A stretch of 64,000 nt of DNA, from assembly GCA_024803745.1 (NCBI GenBank), contig JANJXV010000099.1, positions 1,178,001-1,242,000 of the forward strand, given 5' to 3'. The notes under the pieces were generated by a model that did not search any database, had not been told where the DNA came from, and was given only the letters and a program-made list of their open reading frames with translations. Shown piece after piece: positions 48,110 to 62,892 of this stretch; position 1 is the stretch's first letter, and each line of letters begins with the position of its first letter. Both the position numbers and the translations under genes were made by a program. This DNA is from Megascapheus bottae (Eukaryota > Chordata > Mammalia > Rodentia > Geomyidae).

Positions 48110-51100
48110 ATGGTAGGAACTAATAAATATCTCTCAATCCTAACTCTCAATATCAATGGACTTAACTCTCCAATTAAACGGCATAGGTTGTCTAGTTGGA
48201 TCAAAAAGCAAGAGCCATCGTTCTGCTGACTTCGAGAGAAACATCTTACCCCAAAACAATCATCTTTTGAAAGTGAGAGGTTGGAATAAACTCTATCAAG
48301 CTAACTGCCCCCATAAACAGGCTAGAGTTGCCATCCTCATATCAGATACAATAGACTTCAAACTAAAATTAGTAAGAAAACACAAAGAAGGTTACTACAT
48401 ACTACTAAAGGGATCTTTCCTCCCGGAAGACATAACAATCCTAAATATTTACACACCCAATCCCGGAGCTCCAAACTTCATCAAGCAAACTTTACTTACA
48501 CTGAAACCATACATAGATCGAAACACAGTGATTGTTGGTGAGTTTAACACACCACTCTCACCTATGGACAGATCAACAAGGCAAAAACTCAACAGAGAAA
48601 CCTTAGAACTGAACAACTTTATAGACCAACTAGATCTAAGAGACATCTCATAATATTCCACCCAGTACCACCACAATATACGTTTTTCTCAGCAGCACAT
48701 GGAACATTTTCCAAAGTAGACCACATCTTAGGCCATAAAGCAAACCTGGACAGATTCAGAAACACTGAAATTATTCCATGCACACTCTCAGACCATAAAG
48801 GCATCAAATTGGAGCTGAACACACATCTCCACCAAAGAAAACCCTGTAACTCATGGAGACTGAACCACACATTGTTGAATCAAAAACAATTTAACAATAA
48901 GGAGCACACAAATATCAACTCCTTAGGACACAACAAAGGCAGTACTCAGAGGAAAATTTATAGCGCTGAGTGCCTACAAGAGCAAGTTGGAGAAATTTCA
49001 AACCAACTAGTTAATGTCTCACCTTAACCTCCTGGAAAAAGAACAACAAACCAACCCTAAACCCATTAGGAGAAAGCAAATTATTAAAATCAAAGCAGAA
49101 TTAAATGATTTGGAATAAAAAAACTATAGAAAGAATCAACAAAACAAGGAGTTGGTTCTTGAAAGAATTAACAAAATTGACAAGCCTTTAGCAAATCTTA
49201 CCAAAAAAAGAAGAGAGCATATCGAAATAAACAAAATCGCAGATGAAAATGGTAATATCACGACAGAAATTACCAAGATCCAGAATATCATGAGGGAATA
49301 CTTCTCAAACCTTTACGTCAACAAATTTGAGAATCTAGAAGAAATGGATGAATTCCTAGACAATATTAACATACACACACTGAACCAAGAAGAGCTAACC
49401 CAACTCAACAGGCCTATTTCAAGCTCTGAAATAGAAATGGAAATTAGACAACTTCCACTTAAAAAGAGCCCAGGGCCAGATGGATTCACAGCTGAATTCT
49501 ATAAGGTCTTCAAAGCAGAGCTCACACCAATACTCCTCAAGCTCTTCAACGAAATTGAAAATGAAGGTTCTTTACTAAACTGATTCTGTGAAGCCAGCAT
49601 ATCCCTCATCCCCAAACCAGACAGAGATTCATCAAAGAAAGTGATCTATAGACCCATTTCTTTCATGAACCTCGATGCAAAACTTCTCAACAAAATACTG
49701 GCCAATCGTCTACAACAACTCATCAAAAAAAATATACACTATGATCAAACTGGATTCATCACAGGGAGGCAAAGCTGGTTCAACATACACAAATCAATTA
49801 ATATAATTCAACACATCAACAGGAGCAGGGATAAAATCACATGATTGTCTCAATAGATGCAGAAAAGGCATTTGACAAGATCCAAAACCCCTTTATGTTA
49901 AAAGATGTGGAGAAACTAGGAATCCATGGAACATTTCTCAATGTAATAAAGGCTGTGTATGAGAAACCCACTGCTAGTATTATACTTAATGGTGAAAATC
50001 TAAAGCCATTCCCTCTAAAATCAGGAACGAGACAAGGATGCCCACTCTCTCCACTCCTTTTTCACATAGTACTAGAATTCCTAGGCAGTGCAATAAGGCA
50101 AGAAGCAAGCATAAAGGGGATCCAAGTAGGGAAAGAGGAAATAAAACTATCCCTCTTTGCAGATGACATGATTCTGTATTTAAAGAATCCTATAGACTCT
50201 ACTCCCAAGCTCCTTGAGCTGATTCAAAGCTTTGGAAGGGTAGCAGGCCATAAAATCAACCCTCACAAATCAACTGCCTTACTTTACGCCAACACTGAGA
50301 GGAACGAGGCAATAATCAGGAAAGAAAATCCTTTCACAATAGCCTCAATGAAAATAAAGTACCTAGCAATTAGCTTAACTAAGAATGTAAAGGACCGTTT
50401 AGATGAAAACTTTAAAACCCTAAAAAAGGAAATTAAAGCAGAACTAAGGAAATGGAAAAACCTCCCGTGCTCCTGGATTAGAAGAATCAACATTGTGAAA
50501 ATGACAATCTTGCCAAGGGCTATCTACAAATTCAATGTAATACCCATCAACATCCCAATGTCATTCTTTAAAGACATAGAAGAGGCAATTCAAAATTTCA
50601 TATGGAATACTAAAAGACCCCGTATAGCAAAAACACTTCTTAGCAGAAAGAACAGTGCTGGAGGAATTTCAATTCCAAACTTAAGGCTCTATTACAGAGG
50701 TATAATTCTCAAAACAGCTTGGTACTGGCACAAGAACAGGCCTGAAGTCCAATGGAGTAGAACTGCGGGCCCAGATATTAAACCACAGACCTATGGCCAC
50801 CTAATCTTTGACCAGGGAGCCAAAAAAATAGAATGGAAGAAAGATAGCCTCTTCAAAAAGTTGTGCTGGCAGAACTGGTTAAACACCTGCAGAAAACTAA
50901 AGTTGGATCCTTCTTTGTCCCCTTGCACTAGAATTAACTCCAAATGGATCAAAGACGTGGAGGTAAAAGCTGACACACTGAAAAGTTTACAGGAAGGAAT
51001 AGGAGATACACTAGGCCTCCTTGGCACAGGTCGAAACTTTCTTAATAAAGACCAAGAATCACAACAAATCAGAGAAAGGCTGGATAAGTGGGACTGCATT

Positions 51101-51902
51101 AAACTGCAGAGCTTTTGTATGGCAACGGATATAGCTAGTATACTAATCAGGAAGCCTACAGAGTGGGAGAAGATCTTCACCACCCAAACAACGGAACAAG
51201 GCCTCATATCTAAAATATATCAACAACTCAAAAAATTGAATCACTCCAAAACTAACCTCCAAAGTAACACCCATCCCATTACAAAATGGGCCAAAGATTT
51301 AAGAGAGTGTCTCTGAAGAAGAAACAAAAATGGCCTATAGACACATGAAGAAATGCTCAACATCTCTGGTCATAAAGGAAATGCAAATAAAAACAAGTCT
51401 AATATTCCACCTAACTCCCGTTAGAATGGCCAGGATCAGGAAAATGAATGACAACAGATGCTGGAGGGGATGTGGTCAGGAGGGATCACTACTACACTGT
51501 TGGTGGGAGTGCAAACTCGTTCAACCACTATGGAAAGCAGTGCGGCAGTGCCTCAAAACGCTAAACATACAACTCTCCTATGACCCAGCAATTCCAGTAC
51601 TTGGCATTTACCCAACAATCCAGAAACAAGGGCATACTAAACCCACTAGCACAACAATGTTCATTGCAGCACTATTCACCATAGCAAAGATATGGAACCA
51701 ACCCAGATGTCCCTCAGTTGATGAGTGGATCAACAAGTTGTGGTATTTGTACACAATGGAATTCTATGCTGCTGTCAGAAAGAATGACATTGCCCCATTT
51801 GTTAGGAAATGGAAAGACTTAGAACAAATCATATTAAGTGAAGTAAGCCAGACTCAAAGGAACTTAGGCTCAGTGGTTTCCCTCATTCGTCATAATCAGT
51901 AG
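48110..51902 (+). pseudogene. L1-5 ORF2, broken
   Basis: Endonuclease frame 48156-48653 ends at a private TAA created by a small loss in catctgcagaatatt. GEFN is retained. RT fingers are in 49152-49583, ending in TGA 49581-49583. Frame 49641-49844 contains [12 protein letters not shown], then a 491-codon frame (49841-51316) has FADD at 50156-50167 and runs through the thumb. One base lost near 51309 shifts to the C-terminal frame 51330-51902 with [19 protein letters not shown]. Confidence 0.95.
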
Positions 51903-52320
51903 AAACCTTGGGCTCTACTAGCAGAGATTGGCAATAGAGCAAAAGGCCATATATAAGGCCATATAATGTGAAGCTAATTGAAAGGACCTCCAGGATATTG
52001 ACACAAAAGCCATATCATGAATGATTGTTGTCCTTAATGTACTATGTTGTCTCTCATCTCGCTTGCTGTCCCTTGGTTATCCCATATTGGTATAGTATCT
52101 CACTTTGTTATCTGATATATTGAATTTATTTTTATTTGGATATTTGAAATTTGATAGGGAAGGGGGGAAAACCAAGACGGGTGGGGGGTGTGGGGTTGGA
52201 GGGAAATGGGTACCAAGACATGTGAAAGGCTATCAATGTATGTGAATTAATGCACCTTCTATCTGGCAAATATCATCTAACCCTTTTACTAATTACAATA
52301 AAAAAATGAAAAAAAAAGAA

Positions 52321-53708
52321 AGTTGTAGTGTGTGGGGACGATGATGGGGTCAAATACATTTCTTCTTAGAAATTTACCTCATCTGGTTGCCCTGGATTTT
52401 CCTGGCCTTCTTCTTAGAGAAAATTCTGTTATACTGGATTTGTGGCTTGGCAATGATCTAGCATGTACATCTTCGAGTAAGACATCCACAACTTCCATGC
52501 CTGAGACTCGAGTTTCCTGACCTTTGGCAACAGCACAGCAACAACTTTCTTCCTCCTGAGCCACAGGCCAAGTGAGCTGGCTTGAGATGGTTGTTAGTTA
52601 CAGTGGCTTGGTTACCAGGGTTCCATATTCTGTTCCATTGTGAGGGAGGCAGGGTCACCTTTCAGGGCCCAATGACCAAAGATCCTTGCTCACAAAAGAC
52701 CTCACCAAAGACATACTGGAGGCTGAATCTCTCCTCCAGTCTCACAATATACATGTGGATGTAGTATACAGCACACCTTATTTGTCCAATCCCAATGTCT
52801 TCCACTAGGCCCAACTACCAGTCTGGTCTCAGGCTCAAGGAGCCTTTCTTAGGTAAGATCCAAACTTAAGGGTCAATATTGCCCTCATCCTTTACAAAAC
52901 ATTTGCTTCACAGTTCCTTCTCTGCCTGCATTTTGCCCCTTGTCGAATTTTTTTTTGTTTTGCTAGTCTTGGGACTTGACCTCAGAGTGTGAACATTGTT
53001 CTTGGGCTTTCTTTAGGCTTTAGCTGTCCCACCGAGCCACAGCACCACTTGCAGCGTTTTCTATGTATGTGGTAATGAGGAATCAAACCTGAGGCTTACT
53101 GCTTGGTAGCCAAGGACTCTCCCACTAGGTCAAACACACAGGGCATCTTGCACATATTTTTGACGTCAATCAACTAGGATATTATTAGGGTTCTGTATCC
53201 TAATCAATTTTTTCCTGATGATTAGCTTTGCTGTCATGTGTAAAAAATGCAAGAGGGAAAAACACAGAAGAATTAGTGAAATTAAAAAAAAAGCATTAGA
53301 CACAGTTAAGTGTTCATTCTTTGTAGGAGAAAGGATATTTGGATATGATGATGATGAGGATGATGATGATGATGATGATGACTTTATAATTACTATGTCA
53401 GGGTTGAGAATTTGGCATAGTGTTAGAGTGCTTGCCTAGCATCCATGAAGATCTGGGTTGATTGCTCAGTACCACATAGATAGAAAATCTAGATGTGGCA
53501 CTGTGGCTCAAGTGGCAGAGGGCTAGACTTGAGAAAACCCGAGGACAGTGCTCAGGCCCTGAATTCAAGCCCCAAGACTGGCAGAAAGATAAAAGAAAAT
53601 AAAAATGCTTTTTACGAGCTAATTCACTCACAGCATTTGCTTCTGAAATCTTCGCTTCTGCATCTTGTGAAATACCCCTTTCCCTCAACGTAGACAAGAA
53701 AAACAGAT
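52321..53708 (+). repeat. Spacer copy 4 of the composite unit
   Basis: Nearly identical to spacer 5. Both have the interrupted GAT run (here 53347-53382) with gatgagg and tcaatcaactagg where the other copies have tcaatctactagg. SINEs are at about 52955-53140 (minus) and 53400-53585 (plus). Confidence 0.93.
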
Positions 53709-54267
53709 CCATCCCATGGTCCACTGTGAGGCCACTGGTTGGGCTAAGAGCTAGTCGTGCAGCAACACATAAGTTTTATTCTAATACTTTCCAAACTTTG
53801 TACTCAAATATGCTACCTACTTACCAACTTAGGTCAGTTATCCTTATGCTATAACTTTTCTTCATTACTACAACATTCTTACACTCCTACGTTAATCCTC
53901 TTGCACCTCCCCTGACCTCTCTCATTCTTTTTTTCTATCTCTGGACCTCTGCTCTTCTTCAACCCTTATACTGCACGGATCTACACTTGATGGCTGTTGA
54001 GCAATATTGTATATGTAGGTGGTTAATTATTCTCTAGGCTCAGAGGGACTTAAAGACAATAGAGATTGGATTGAGAGGCTTATTGTTTTGGGTATAAATC
54101 GCTTATCAGTGGTTGTATTAGGCTGGTCTGTAAGTGCACAAAAAGAAAGAGTGATAATACCAATCAAAACTTGTGAACATCTAGTGTCTGCCAGCTACAG
54201 AGGTCTAGGTTGGTTATATCTGAAAAACTATAATCGTATTTAGTAGTAATCTTGCTCCCATTTTCAA

Positions 54268-55451
54268 ATGGGCAGAACAAGAAACTCAAGAAAAATGTCA
54301 AATCAAGAAACAACATCCCCCACCCAATGTAAACAGACAATGGAACACTAACTGGCAAACCTAGACGAGAGTCTTCCAATTGCTACACAAATGCAATTGA
54401 TAAACATCATTAATGAAAAATGTGAAAATATAAAGAAAGAGATAATGGAGGAAGCCATACCTGAACAAGAGGAAAGCAAAAACAAGGTGATAAGTGAAAA
54501 AGAAGAAGCCATAAAGGAGGCCATAATAAAGGTTTTTCAAAGAAAGATGGATGAATTCAAAGAATCCACAAATAAAAACGTGACCAAACTCCAGCAAATG
54601 TCCAAAGAAAATAAAGCTACTGAGCTAACCACTCAAAAGGAAATCAAGGAGATAAAGAAATCCATACATGATCTAAAACAAGGGATGCAAGGCATCAAAA
54701 GTGAGCAATTAGAAGCAAGGGAAATGAAAAATACAGTAGATAGCTTTGATAGCAGGTTAGACATTGCAGAGGAGAGAATTTCCGTGGCTGAAGATAATTT
54801 AGGTATTATAAAGAACAGAAAATGAGTCAATCCAAATCTAGGAAATATGAGAGAGCGCTTCAGGAGGTCCAAGATACAATTAGGAAGCCTAATTTAAGGC
54901 TACTTGGTACTGAGGAGGGCGTGGAGAAAGAGGTCAATGGTATTGGAAATATACTTCAGGGAATCATCTCAGAGAATTTCCCAAATATCCAGAAGGGCAG
55001 GCCCATCCAGATATGAGAAGCTTTTAGAACCCCAAACAGACCTGACCAGAAAAGAACATCCCACCGCCACATTGTGATCCGAACTGGATCAATAGAAACG
55101 AAAGGAAAGATCCTAAAGGCAGCCAGGCAAAAGGGATCAGTAACCTACAAAGGCAAACCAATCAGAATAACCCCAGATTTCTCAGCAGAGACCATGCAAG
55201 CACGAAGTGACTGGAAGCATATATGTCATGCCCTTATATCAAATAACTACCAACCAAGAATACTGTAGCCAGCTAAGCTCTCATTCATAACTGAGGGAAC
55301 AATAAAAACATTCCATTCCAGGGAAAAGCTGCAACAATATGTCGAAACAAAACCAACACTACAGAGAATTCTCAAAGATGCTCTATACATAGAAAACCAA
55401 AATAAATGCAATATAGGGAAAGAAATGGCACCTAAACAGCATACCATCTAA
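54268..55451 (+). pseudogene. L1-6 ORF1, broken
   Basis: TAA near codon 28 (acactaact for acagtcact), shared with L1-7. The remaining coiled-coil frame is 54391-54825. The ATGA overlap is present at 54822. TGA at 55014-55016 (CGA to TGA in atatgagaag) is private. The shared TAG before PAKLSF is at 55266-55268. Confidence 0.93.
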
Positions 55452-55499
55452 GGACCACAAGAACTGTCAAGACACAGGCCCTACTAAAAGCTTTTAAAA

Positions 55500-58400
55500 A
55501 TGGTAGGAACTAATAAATATCTCTCAATCCTAACTCTCAATATCAATGGACTTAACTCTCCAATTAAACGGCATAGGTTGTCTAGTTGGATCAAAAAGCA
55601 AGAGCCATCGTTCTGCTGACTTCGAGAGAAACATCTTACCCCAAAACAATCATCTTTTGAAAGTGAGAGGTTGGAATAAACTCTATCAAGCTAACTGCCC
55701 CCATAAACAGGCTAGAGTTGCCATCCTCATATCAGATACAATAGACTTCAAACTAAAATTAGTAAGAAAAGACAAAGAAGGTTACTACATACTACTAAAG
55801 GGATCTTTCCTCCCGGAAGACATAACAATCCTAAATATTTACACACCCAATCCCGGAGCTCCAAACTTCATCAAGCAAACTTTACTTACACTGAAACCAT
55901 ACATAGATCGAAATACAGTGATTGTTGGTGAGTTTAACACACCACTCTCACCTACGGACAGATCAACAAGGCAAAAACTCAACAGAGAACCCTTAGAACT
56001 GAACAACTTTATAGACCAACTAGATCTAAGAGACATCTGCAGAATATTCCACCCAGTAACACCACAATATACGTTTTTCTCAGCAGCACATGGAACATTT
56101 TCCAAAATAGACCACATCTTAGGCCATAAAGCAAACCTGGACAGATTCAGAAACACTGAAATTATTCCATGCACACTCTCAGACCATAAAGGCATCAAAT
56201 TGGAGCTGAACACACATCTCCACCAAAGAAAATCCTGTAACTCATGGAGACTGAACCACACATTGTTGAATCAAAAACAATTTAACAATAAGGAGCACAC
56301 AAATATCAACTCCTTAGGGACACAACAAAGGCAGTACTCAGAGGAAAATTTATAGCGCTGAGTGCCTACAACAGCAAGTTGGAAAAATGGCAAACCAACT
56401 AGTTAATGTCTCACCTTAACCTCCTGGAAAAACAACAACAAACCAACCCTAAACCCATTAGGAGAAAGCAAATTATTAAAATCAAAGCAGAATTAAATGA
56501 TTTGGAATAAAAAAACTATAGAAAGAATCAACAAAACAAGGAGTTGGTTCTTGAAAGAATTAACAAAATTGACAAGCCTTTAGCAAATCTTACCAAAAAA
56601 AGAAGAGAGCATATCGAAATAAACAAAATCGCAGATGAAAATGGTAATATCACGACAGAAATTACCAAGATCCAGAATATCATGAGGGAATACTTCTCAA
56701 ACCTTTACGCCAACAAATTTGAGAATCTAGAAGAAATGGATGAATTCCTAGACAATATTAACATACACACACTGAACCAAGAAGAGCTAACCCAACTCAA
56801 CAGGCCTATTTCAAGCTCTGAAATAGAAATGGAAATTAGACAACTTCCACTTAAAAAGAGCCCAGGGCCAGATGGATTCACAGCTGAATTCTATAAGGTC
56901 TTCAAAGCAGAGCTCACACCAATACTCCTCAAGCTCTTCAACGAAATTGAAAATGAAGGTTCTTTACTAAACTGATTCTGTGAAGCCAGCATATCCCTCA
57001 TCCCCAAACCAGACAGAGATTCATCAAAGAAAGAGATCTATAGACCCATTTCTTTCATGAACCTCGATGCAAAACTTCTCAACAAAATACTGGCCAAACG
57101 TCTACAACAACTCATCAAAAAAAATATACACTATGATCAAACTGGATTCATCACAGGGAGGCAAAGCTGGTTCAACATACACAAATCAATTAATATAATT
57201 CAACACATCAACAGGAGCAGGGATAAAATCACATGATTGTCTCAATAGATGCAGAAAAGGCATTTGACAAGATCCAAAACCCCTTTATGTTAAAAGATGT
57301 GGAGAAACTAGGAATCCATGGAACATTTCTCAATGTAATAAAGGCTGTGTATGAGAAACCCACTGCTAGTATTATACTTAATGGTGAAAATCTAAAGCCA
57401 TTCCCTCTAAAATCAGGAACGAGACAAGGATGCCCACTCTCTCCACTCCTTTTTAACATAGTACTAGAATTCCTAGGCAGTGCAATAAGGCAAGAAGCAA
57501 GCATAAAGGGGATCCAAGTAGGGAAAGAGGAAATAAAACTATCCCTCTTTGCAGATGACATGATTCTGTATTTAAAGAATCCTATAGACTCTACTCCCAA
57601 GCTCCTTGAGCTGATTCAAAGCTTTGGAAGGGTAGCAGGCCATAAAATCAACCCTCACAAATCAACTGCCTTACTTTACGCCAACACTGAGAGGAACGAG
57701 GCAATAATCAGGAAAGAAAATCCTTTCACAATAGCCTCAATGAAAATAAAGTACCTAGCAATTAGCTTAACTAAGAATGTAAAGGACCCTTTAGATGAAA
57801 ACTTTAAAACCCTAAAAAAGGAAATTAAAGCAGAACTAAGGAAATGGAAAAACCTCCCGTGCTCCTGGATTGGAAGAATCAACATTGTGAAAATGACAAT
57901 CTTGCCAAGGGCTATCTACAAATTCAATGTAATACCCATCAACATCCCAATGTCATTCTTTAAAGACATAGAAGAGGCAATTCAAAATTTCATATGGAAT
58001 AATAAAAGACCCCGTATAGCAAAAACACTTCTTAGCAGAAAGAACAGTGCTGGAGGAATTTCAATTCCAAACTTAAGGCTCTATTACAGAGCTATAATTC
58101 TCAAAACAGCTTGGTACTGGCACAAGAACAGGCCTGAAGTCCAATGGAGTAGAACTGCGGGCCCAGATATTAAACCACAGACCTATGGCCACCTAATCTT
58201 TGACCAGGGAGCCAAAAAAATAGAATGGAAGAAAGATAGCCTCTTCAACAAGTTGTGCTGGCAGAACTGGTTAAACACCTGCAGAAAACTAAAGTTGGAT
58301 CCTTCTTTGTCCCCTTGCACTAGAATTAACTCCAAATGGATCAAAGACGTGGAGGTAAAAGCTGACACACTGAAAAGTTTACAGGAAGGAATAGGAGATA

Positions 58401-59295
58401 CACTAGGCCTCCTTGGCACAGGTCGAAACTTTCTTAATAAAGACCAAGAATCACAACAAATCAGAGAAAGGCTGGATAAGTGGGACTGCATTAAACTGCA
58501 GAGCTTTTGTATGGCAACGGATATATCTAGTATACTAATCAGGAAGCCTACAGAGTGGGAGAAGATCTTCAACACCCAAACAACGGAACAAGGCCTCATA
58601 TCTAAAATATATCAACAACTCAAAAAATTGAATCACTCCAAAACTAACCTCCAAAGTAACACCCATCCCATTACAAAATGGGCCAAAGATTTAAGAGAGT
58701 CTTCTCTGAAGAAGAAACAGAAATGGCCTATAGACACATGAAGAAATGCTCAACATCTCTGGTCATAAAGGAAATGCAAATAAAAACAAGTCTAAGATTC
58801 CACCTAACTCCAGTTAGAATGGCCAGGATCAGGAAAATGAATGACAACAGATGCTGGAGGGGATGTGGTCAGGAGGGATCACTACTACACTGTTGGTGGG
58901 AGTGCAAACTCGTTCAACCACTATGGAAAGCAGTGCAGCAGTGCCTCAAAACGCTAAACATACAACTCCCCTATGACCCAGCAATTCCAGTACTTGGCAT
59001 TTACCCAACAATCCAGAAACAAGGGCATACTAAACCCACTAGCACAACAATGTTCATTGCAGCACTATTCACCATAGCAAAGATATGGAACCAACCCAGA
59101 TGTCCCTCAGTTGATGAGTGGATCAACAAGTTGTGGTATTTGTACACAATGGAATTCTATGCTGCTGTCAGAAAGAATGACATTGCCCCATTTGTTAGGA
59201 AATGGAAAGACTTAGAACAAATCATATTAAGTGAAGTAAGCCAGACTCAAAGGAACTTAGGCTCAGTGGTTTCCCTCATTCGTCATAATCAGTAG
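55500..59295 (+). pseudogene. L1-6 ORF2, broken, best preserved RT
   Basis: The endonuclease frame of 269 codons (55546-56355) carries GEFN and SDHKG and is the longest endonuclease piece in the window. TGA in front of RETHL and the frameshift after it remain. Fingers lie in 56544-56975 with TGA at 56973-56975. A 502-codon frame (57233-58741) begins at [15 protein letters not shown], has FADD at 57548-57559 and covers palm and thumb. The C-terminal frame is 58678-59295. No frame links the endonuclease and RT domains. Confidence 0.95.
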
Positions 59296-59713
59296 AAACC
59301 TTGGGCTCTACTAGCAGAGATTGGCAATAGAGCAAAAGGCCATATATAAGGCCATATAATGTGAAGCTAATTGAAAGGACCTCCAGGATATTGACACAAA
59401 AGCCATATCATGAATGATTGTTGTCCTTAATGTACTATGTTGTCTCTCATCTCGCTTGCTGTCCCTTGGTTATCCCATATTGGTATAGTATCTCACTTTG
59501 TTATCTGATATATTGAATTTATTTTTATTTGGATATTTGAAATTTGATAGGGAAGGGGGGAAAACCAAGACGGGTGGGGGGTGTGGGGTTGGAGGGAAAT
59601 GGGTACCAAGACATGTGAAAGGGTATCAATGTATGTGAATTAATGCACCTTCTATCTGGCAAATATCATCTAACCCTTTTACTAATTACAATAAAAAAAT
59701 GAAAAAAAAAGAA

Positions 59714-61101
59714 AGTTGTAGTGTGTGGGGACGATGATGGGGTCAAATACATTTCTTCTTAGAAATTTACCTCATCTGGTTGCCCTGGATTTTCCTGGCC
59801 TTCTTCTTAGAGAAAATTCTGTTATACTGGATTTGTGGCTTGGCAATGATCTAGCATGTACATCTTCGAGTAAGACATCCACAACTTCCATGCCTGAGAC
59901 TCGAGTTTCCTGACCTTTGGCAACAGCACAGCAACAACTTTCTTCCTCCTGAGCCACAGGCCAAGTGAGCTGGCTTGAGATGGTTGTTAGTTACAGTGGC
60001 TTGGTTACCAGGGTTCCATATTCTGTTCCATTGTGAGGGAGGCAGGGTCACCTTTCAGGGCCCAATGACCAAAGATCCTTGCTCACAAAAGACCTCACCA
60101 AAGACATACTGGAGGCTGAATGTCTCCTCCAGTCTCACAATATACATGTGGATGTAGTATACAGCACACCTTATTTGTCCAATCCCAATGTCTTCCACTA
60201 GGCCCAACTACCAGTCTGGTCTCAGGCTCAAGGAGCCTTTCTTAGGTAAGATCCAAAGTTAAGGGTCAATATTGCCCTCATCCTTTACAAAACATTTGCT
60301 TCACAGTTCTTTCTCTGCCTGCATTTTGCCCCTTGTCGAATTTTTTTTTGTTTTGCTAGTCTTGGGACTTGACCTCAGAGTGTGAACATTGTTCTTGGGC
60401 TTTCTTTAGGCTTTAGCTGTCCCACCGAGCCACAGCACCACTTGCAGCGTTTTCTATGTATGTGGTAATGAGGAATCAAACCTGAGGCTTACTGCTTGGT
60501 AGCCAAGGACTCTCCCACTAGGTCAAACACACAGGGCATCTTGCACATATTTTTGACGTCAATCAACTAGGATATTATTAGGGTTCTGTATCCTAATCAA
60601 TTTTTTCCTGATGATTAGCTTTGCTGTCATGTGTAAAAAATGCAAGAGGGAAAAACACAGAAGAATTAGTGAAATTAAAAAAAAAGCATTAGACACAGTT
60701 AAGTGTTCATTCTTTGTAGGAGAAAGGATATTTGGATATGATGATGATGAGGATGATGATGATGATGATGATGACTTTATAATTACTATGTCAGGGTTGA
60801 GAGTTTGGCATAGTGGTAGAGTGCTTGCCTAGCATCCATGAAGATCTGGGTTGATTGCTCAGTACCACATAGATAGAAAATCTAGATGTGGCACTGTGGC
60901 TCAAGTGGCAGAGGGCTAGACTTGAGAAAACCCGAGGACAGTGCTCAGGCCCTGAATTCAAGCCCCAAGACTGGCAGAAAGATAAAAGAAAATGAAAATG
61001 CTTTTTACGAGCTAATTCACTCACAGCATTTGCTTCTGAAATCTTCGCTTCTGCATCTTGTGAAATACCCCTTTCCCTCAACGTAGACAAGAAAAACAGA
61101 T
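59714..61101 (+). repeat. Spacer copy 5 of the composite unit
   Basis: Sister of spacer 4, with the same interrupted GAT run (60740-60773). SINEs at about 60345-60530 (minus) and 60795-60975 (plus). Confidence 0.93.
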
Positions 61102-61660
61102 CCATCCCATGGTCCACTGTGAGGCCACTGGTTGGGCTAAGAGCTAGTCGTGCAGCAACACATAAGTTTTATTCTAATACTTTCCAAACTTTGTACTCAA
61201 ATATGCTACCTACTTACCAACTTAGGTCAGTTATCCTTATGCTATAACTTTTCTTCATTACTAAAATATTCTTACACTCCTACGTTAATCCTCTTGCACC
61301 TCCCCTGACCTCTCTCATTCTTTTTTTCTATCTCTGGACCTCTGCTCGTCTTCAACCCTTATACTGCACGGATCTACACTTGATGGCTGTTGAGCAATAT
61401 TGTATATGTAGGTGGTTAATTATTCTCTAGGCTCAGAGGGACTTAAAGACAATAGAGATTGGATTGAGAGGCTTATTGTTTTGGGTATAAATCGCTTATC
61501 AGTGGTTGTATTAGGCTGGTCTGTAAATGCACAAAAAGAAAGAGTGATAATACCAATCAAAACTTGTGAACATCTAGTGTCTGCCAGCTACAGAGGTCTA
61601 GGTTGGTTATATCTGAAAAACTATAATCGTATTTAGTAGTAATCTTGCTCCCATTTTCAA

Positions 61661-62844
61661 ATGGGCAGAACAAGAAACTCAAGAAAAATGTCAAATCAAG
61701 AAACAACATCCCCCACCCAATGTAAACAGACAATGGAACACTAACTGGCAAACCTAGAGGAGAGTCTTCCAATTGCTACACAAATGCAATTGATAAACAT
61801 CATTAATGAAAAATGTGAAAATATAAAGAAAGAGATAATGGAGGAAGCCATACCTGAACAAGAGGAAAGCAAAAACAAGGTGATAAGTGAAAAAGAAGAA
61901 GCCATAAAGGAGGCCATAATAAAGGTTTTTCAAAGAAAGATGGATGAATTCAAAGAATCCACAAATAAAAACATGACCAAACTCCAGCAAATGTCCAAAG
62001 AAAATAAAGCTACTGAGCTAACCACTCAAAAGGAAATCAAGGAGATAAAGAAATCCATACATGATCTAAAACAAGGGATGCAAGGCATCAAAAGTGAGCA
62101 ATTAGAAGCAAGGGAGATGAAAAATAAAGTAGATAGCTTTGATAGCAGGTTAGACATTGCAGAGGAGAGAATTAACGTGGCTGAAGATAATTTAGGTATT
62201 ATAAAGAACAGAAAATGAGTCAATCCAAATCTAGGAAATATGAGAGAGCGCTTCAGGAGGTCTAAGATACAATTAGGAAGCCTAATTTAAGGCTAGTTGG
62301 TATTGAGGAGGGCGTGGAGAAAGAGGTCAATGGTATTGGAAATATACTTCAGGGAATCATCTCAGAGAATTTCCCAAATATCCAGAAGGGCAGGCCCATC
62401 CAGATACGAGAAGCTTTTAGAACCCCAAACAGACCTGACCAGAAAAGAACATCCCACCGCCACATTGTGATCCGAACTGGATCAATAGAAACGAAAGGAA
62501 AGATCCTAAAGGCAGCCAGGGAAAAGGGATCAGTAACCTACAAAGGCAAACCAATCAGAATAACCCCAGATTTCTCAGCAGAGACCATGCAAGCACGAAG
62601 TGACTGGAAGCATATATGTCATGCCCTTATATCAAATAACTACCAACCAAGAATACTGTAGCCAGCTAAGCTCTCATTCATAACTGAGGGAACAAGAAAA
62701 ACATTCCATTCCAGGGAAAAGCTGCAACAATATGTCGAAACAAAACCAACACTACAGAGAATTCTCAAAGATGCTCTATACATAGAAAACCAAAATAAAT
62801 GCAATATAGGGAAAGAAATGGCACCTAAACAGCATACCATCTAA
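61661..62844 (+). pseudogene. L1-7 ORF1, broken
   Basis: Shares the early TAA with L1-6. The coiled-coil frame is 61784-62218. The ATGA overlap is present at 62215, but ggtctaagata puts a private TAA soon after in the second frame. The C-terminal frame 62314-62661 ends at the shared TAG. Confidence 0.93.
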
Positions 62845-62892
62845 GGACCACAAGAACTGTCAAGACACAGGCCCTACTAAAAGCTTTTAAAA

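Larger units (their letters stand above)
46318..52320 (+). mobile_element. L1-5: near-complete L1 in the array
   Basis: Same structure as L1-4, about 6.0 kb. It shares with L1-6 a 48-base loss in ORF2 near 48886, a TGA at 49581-49583 and tttatttttatttgg in the 3'UTR, none of which L1-4 has. Confidence 0.96.
53709..59713 (+). mobile_element. L1-6: near-complete L1 in the array
   Basis: About 6.0 kb. The 5' part is most like L1-7 (both have a stop in ORF1 at ggaacactaactgg). The ORF2 part is most like L1-5. That is the pattern expected if a 7.39-kb segment from mid-L1-5 to mid-L1-6 was copied in tandem. Confidence 0.96.

Noticed and set aside
53347..53382. Poly-Asp stretch in a frame over the spacer GAT run.
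   Set aside because: Translation of a microsatellite; the frame is not conserved in other spacers.
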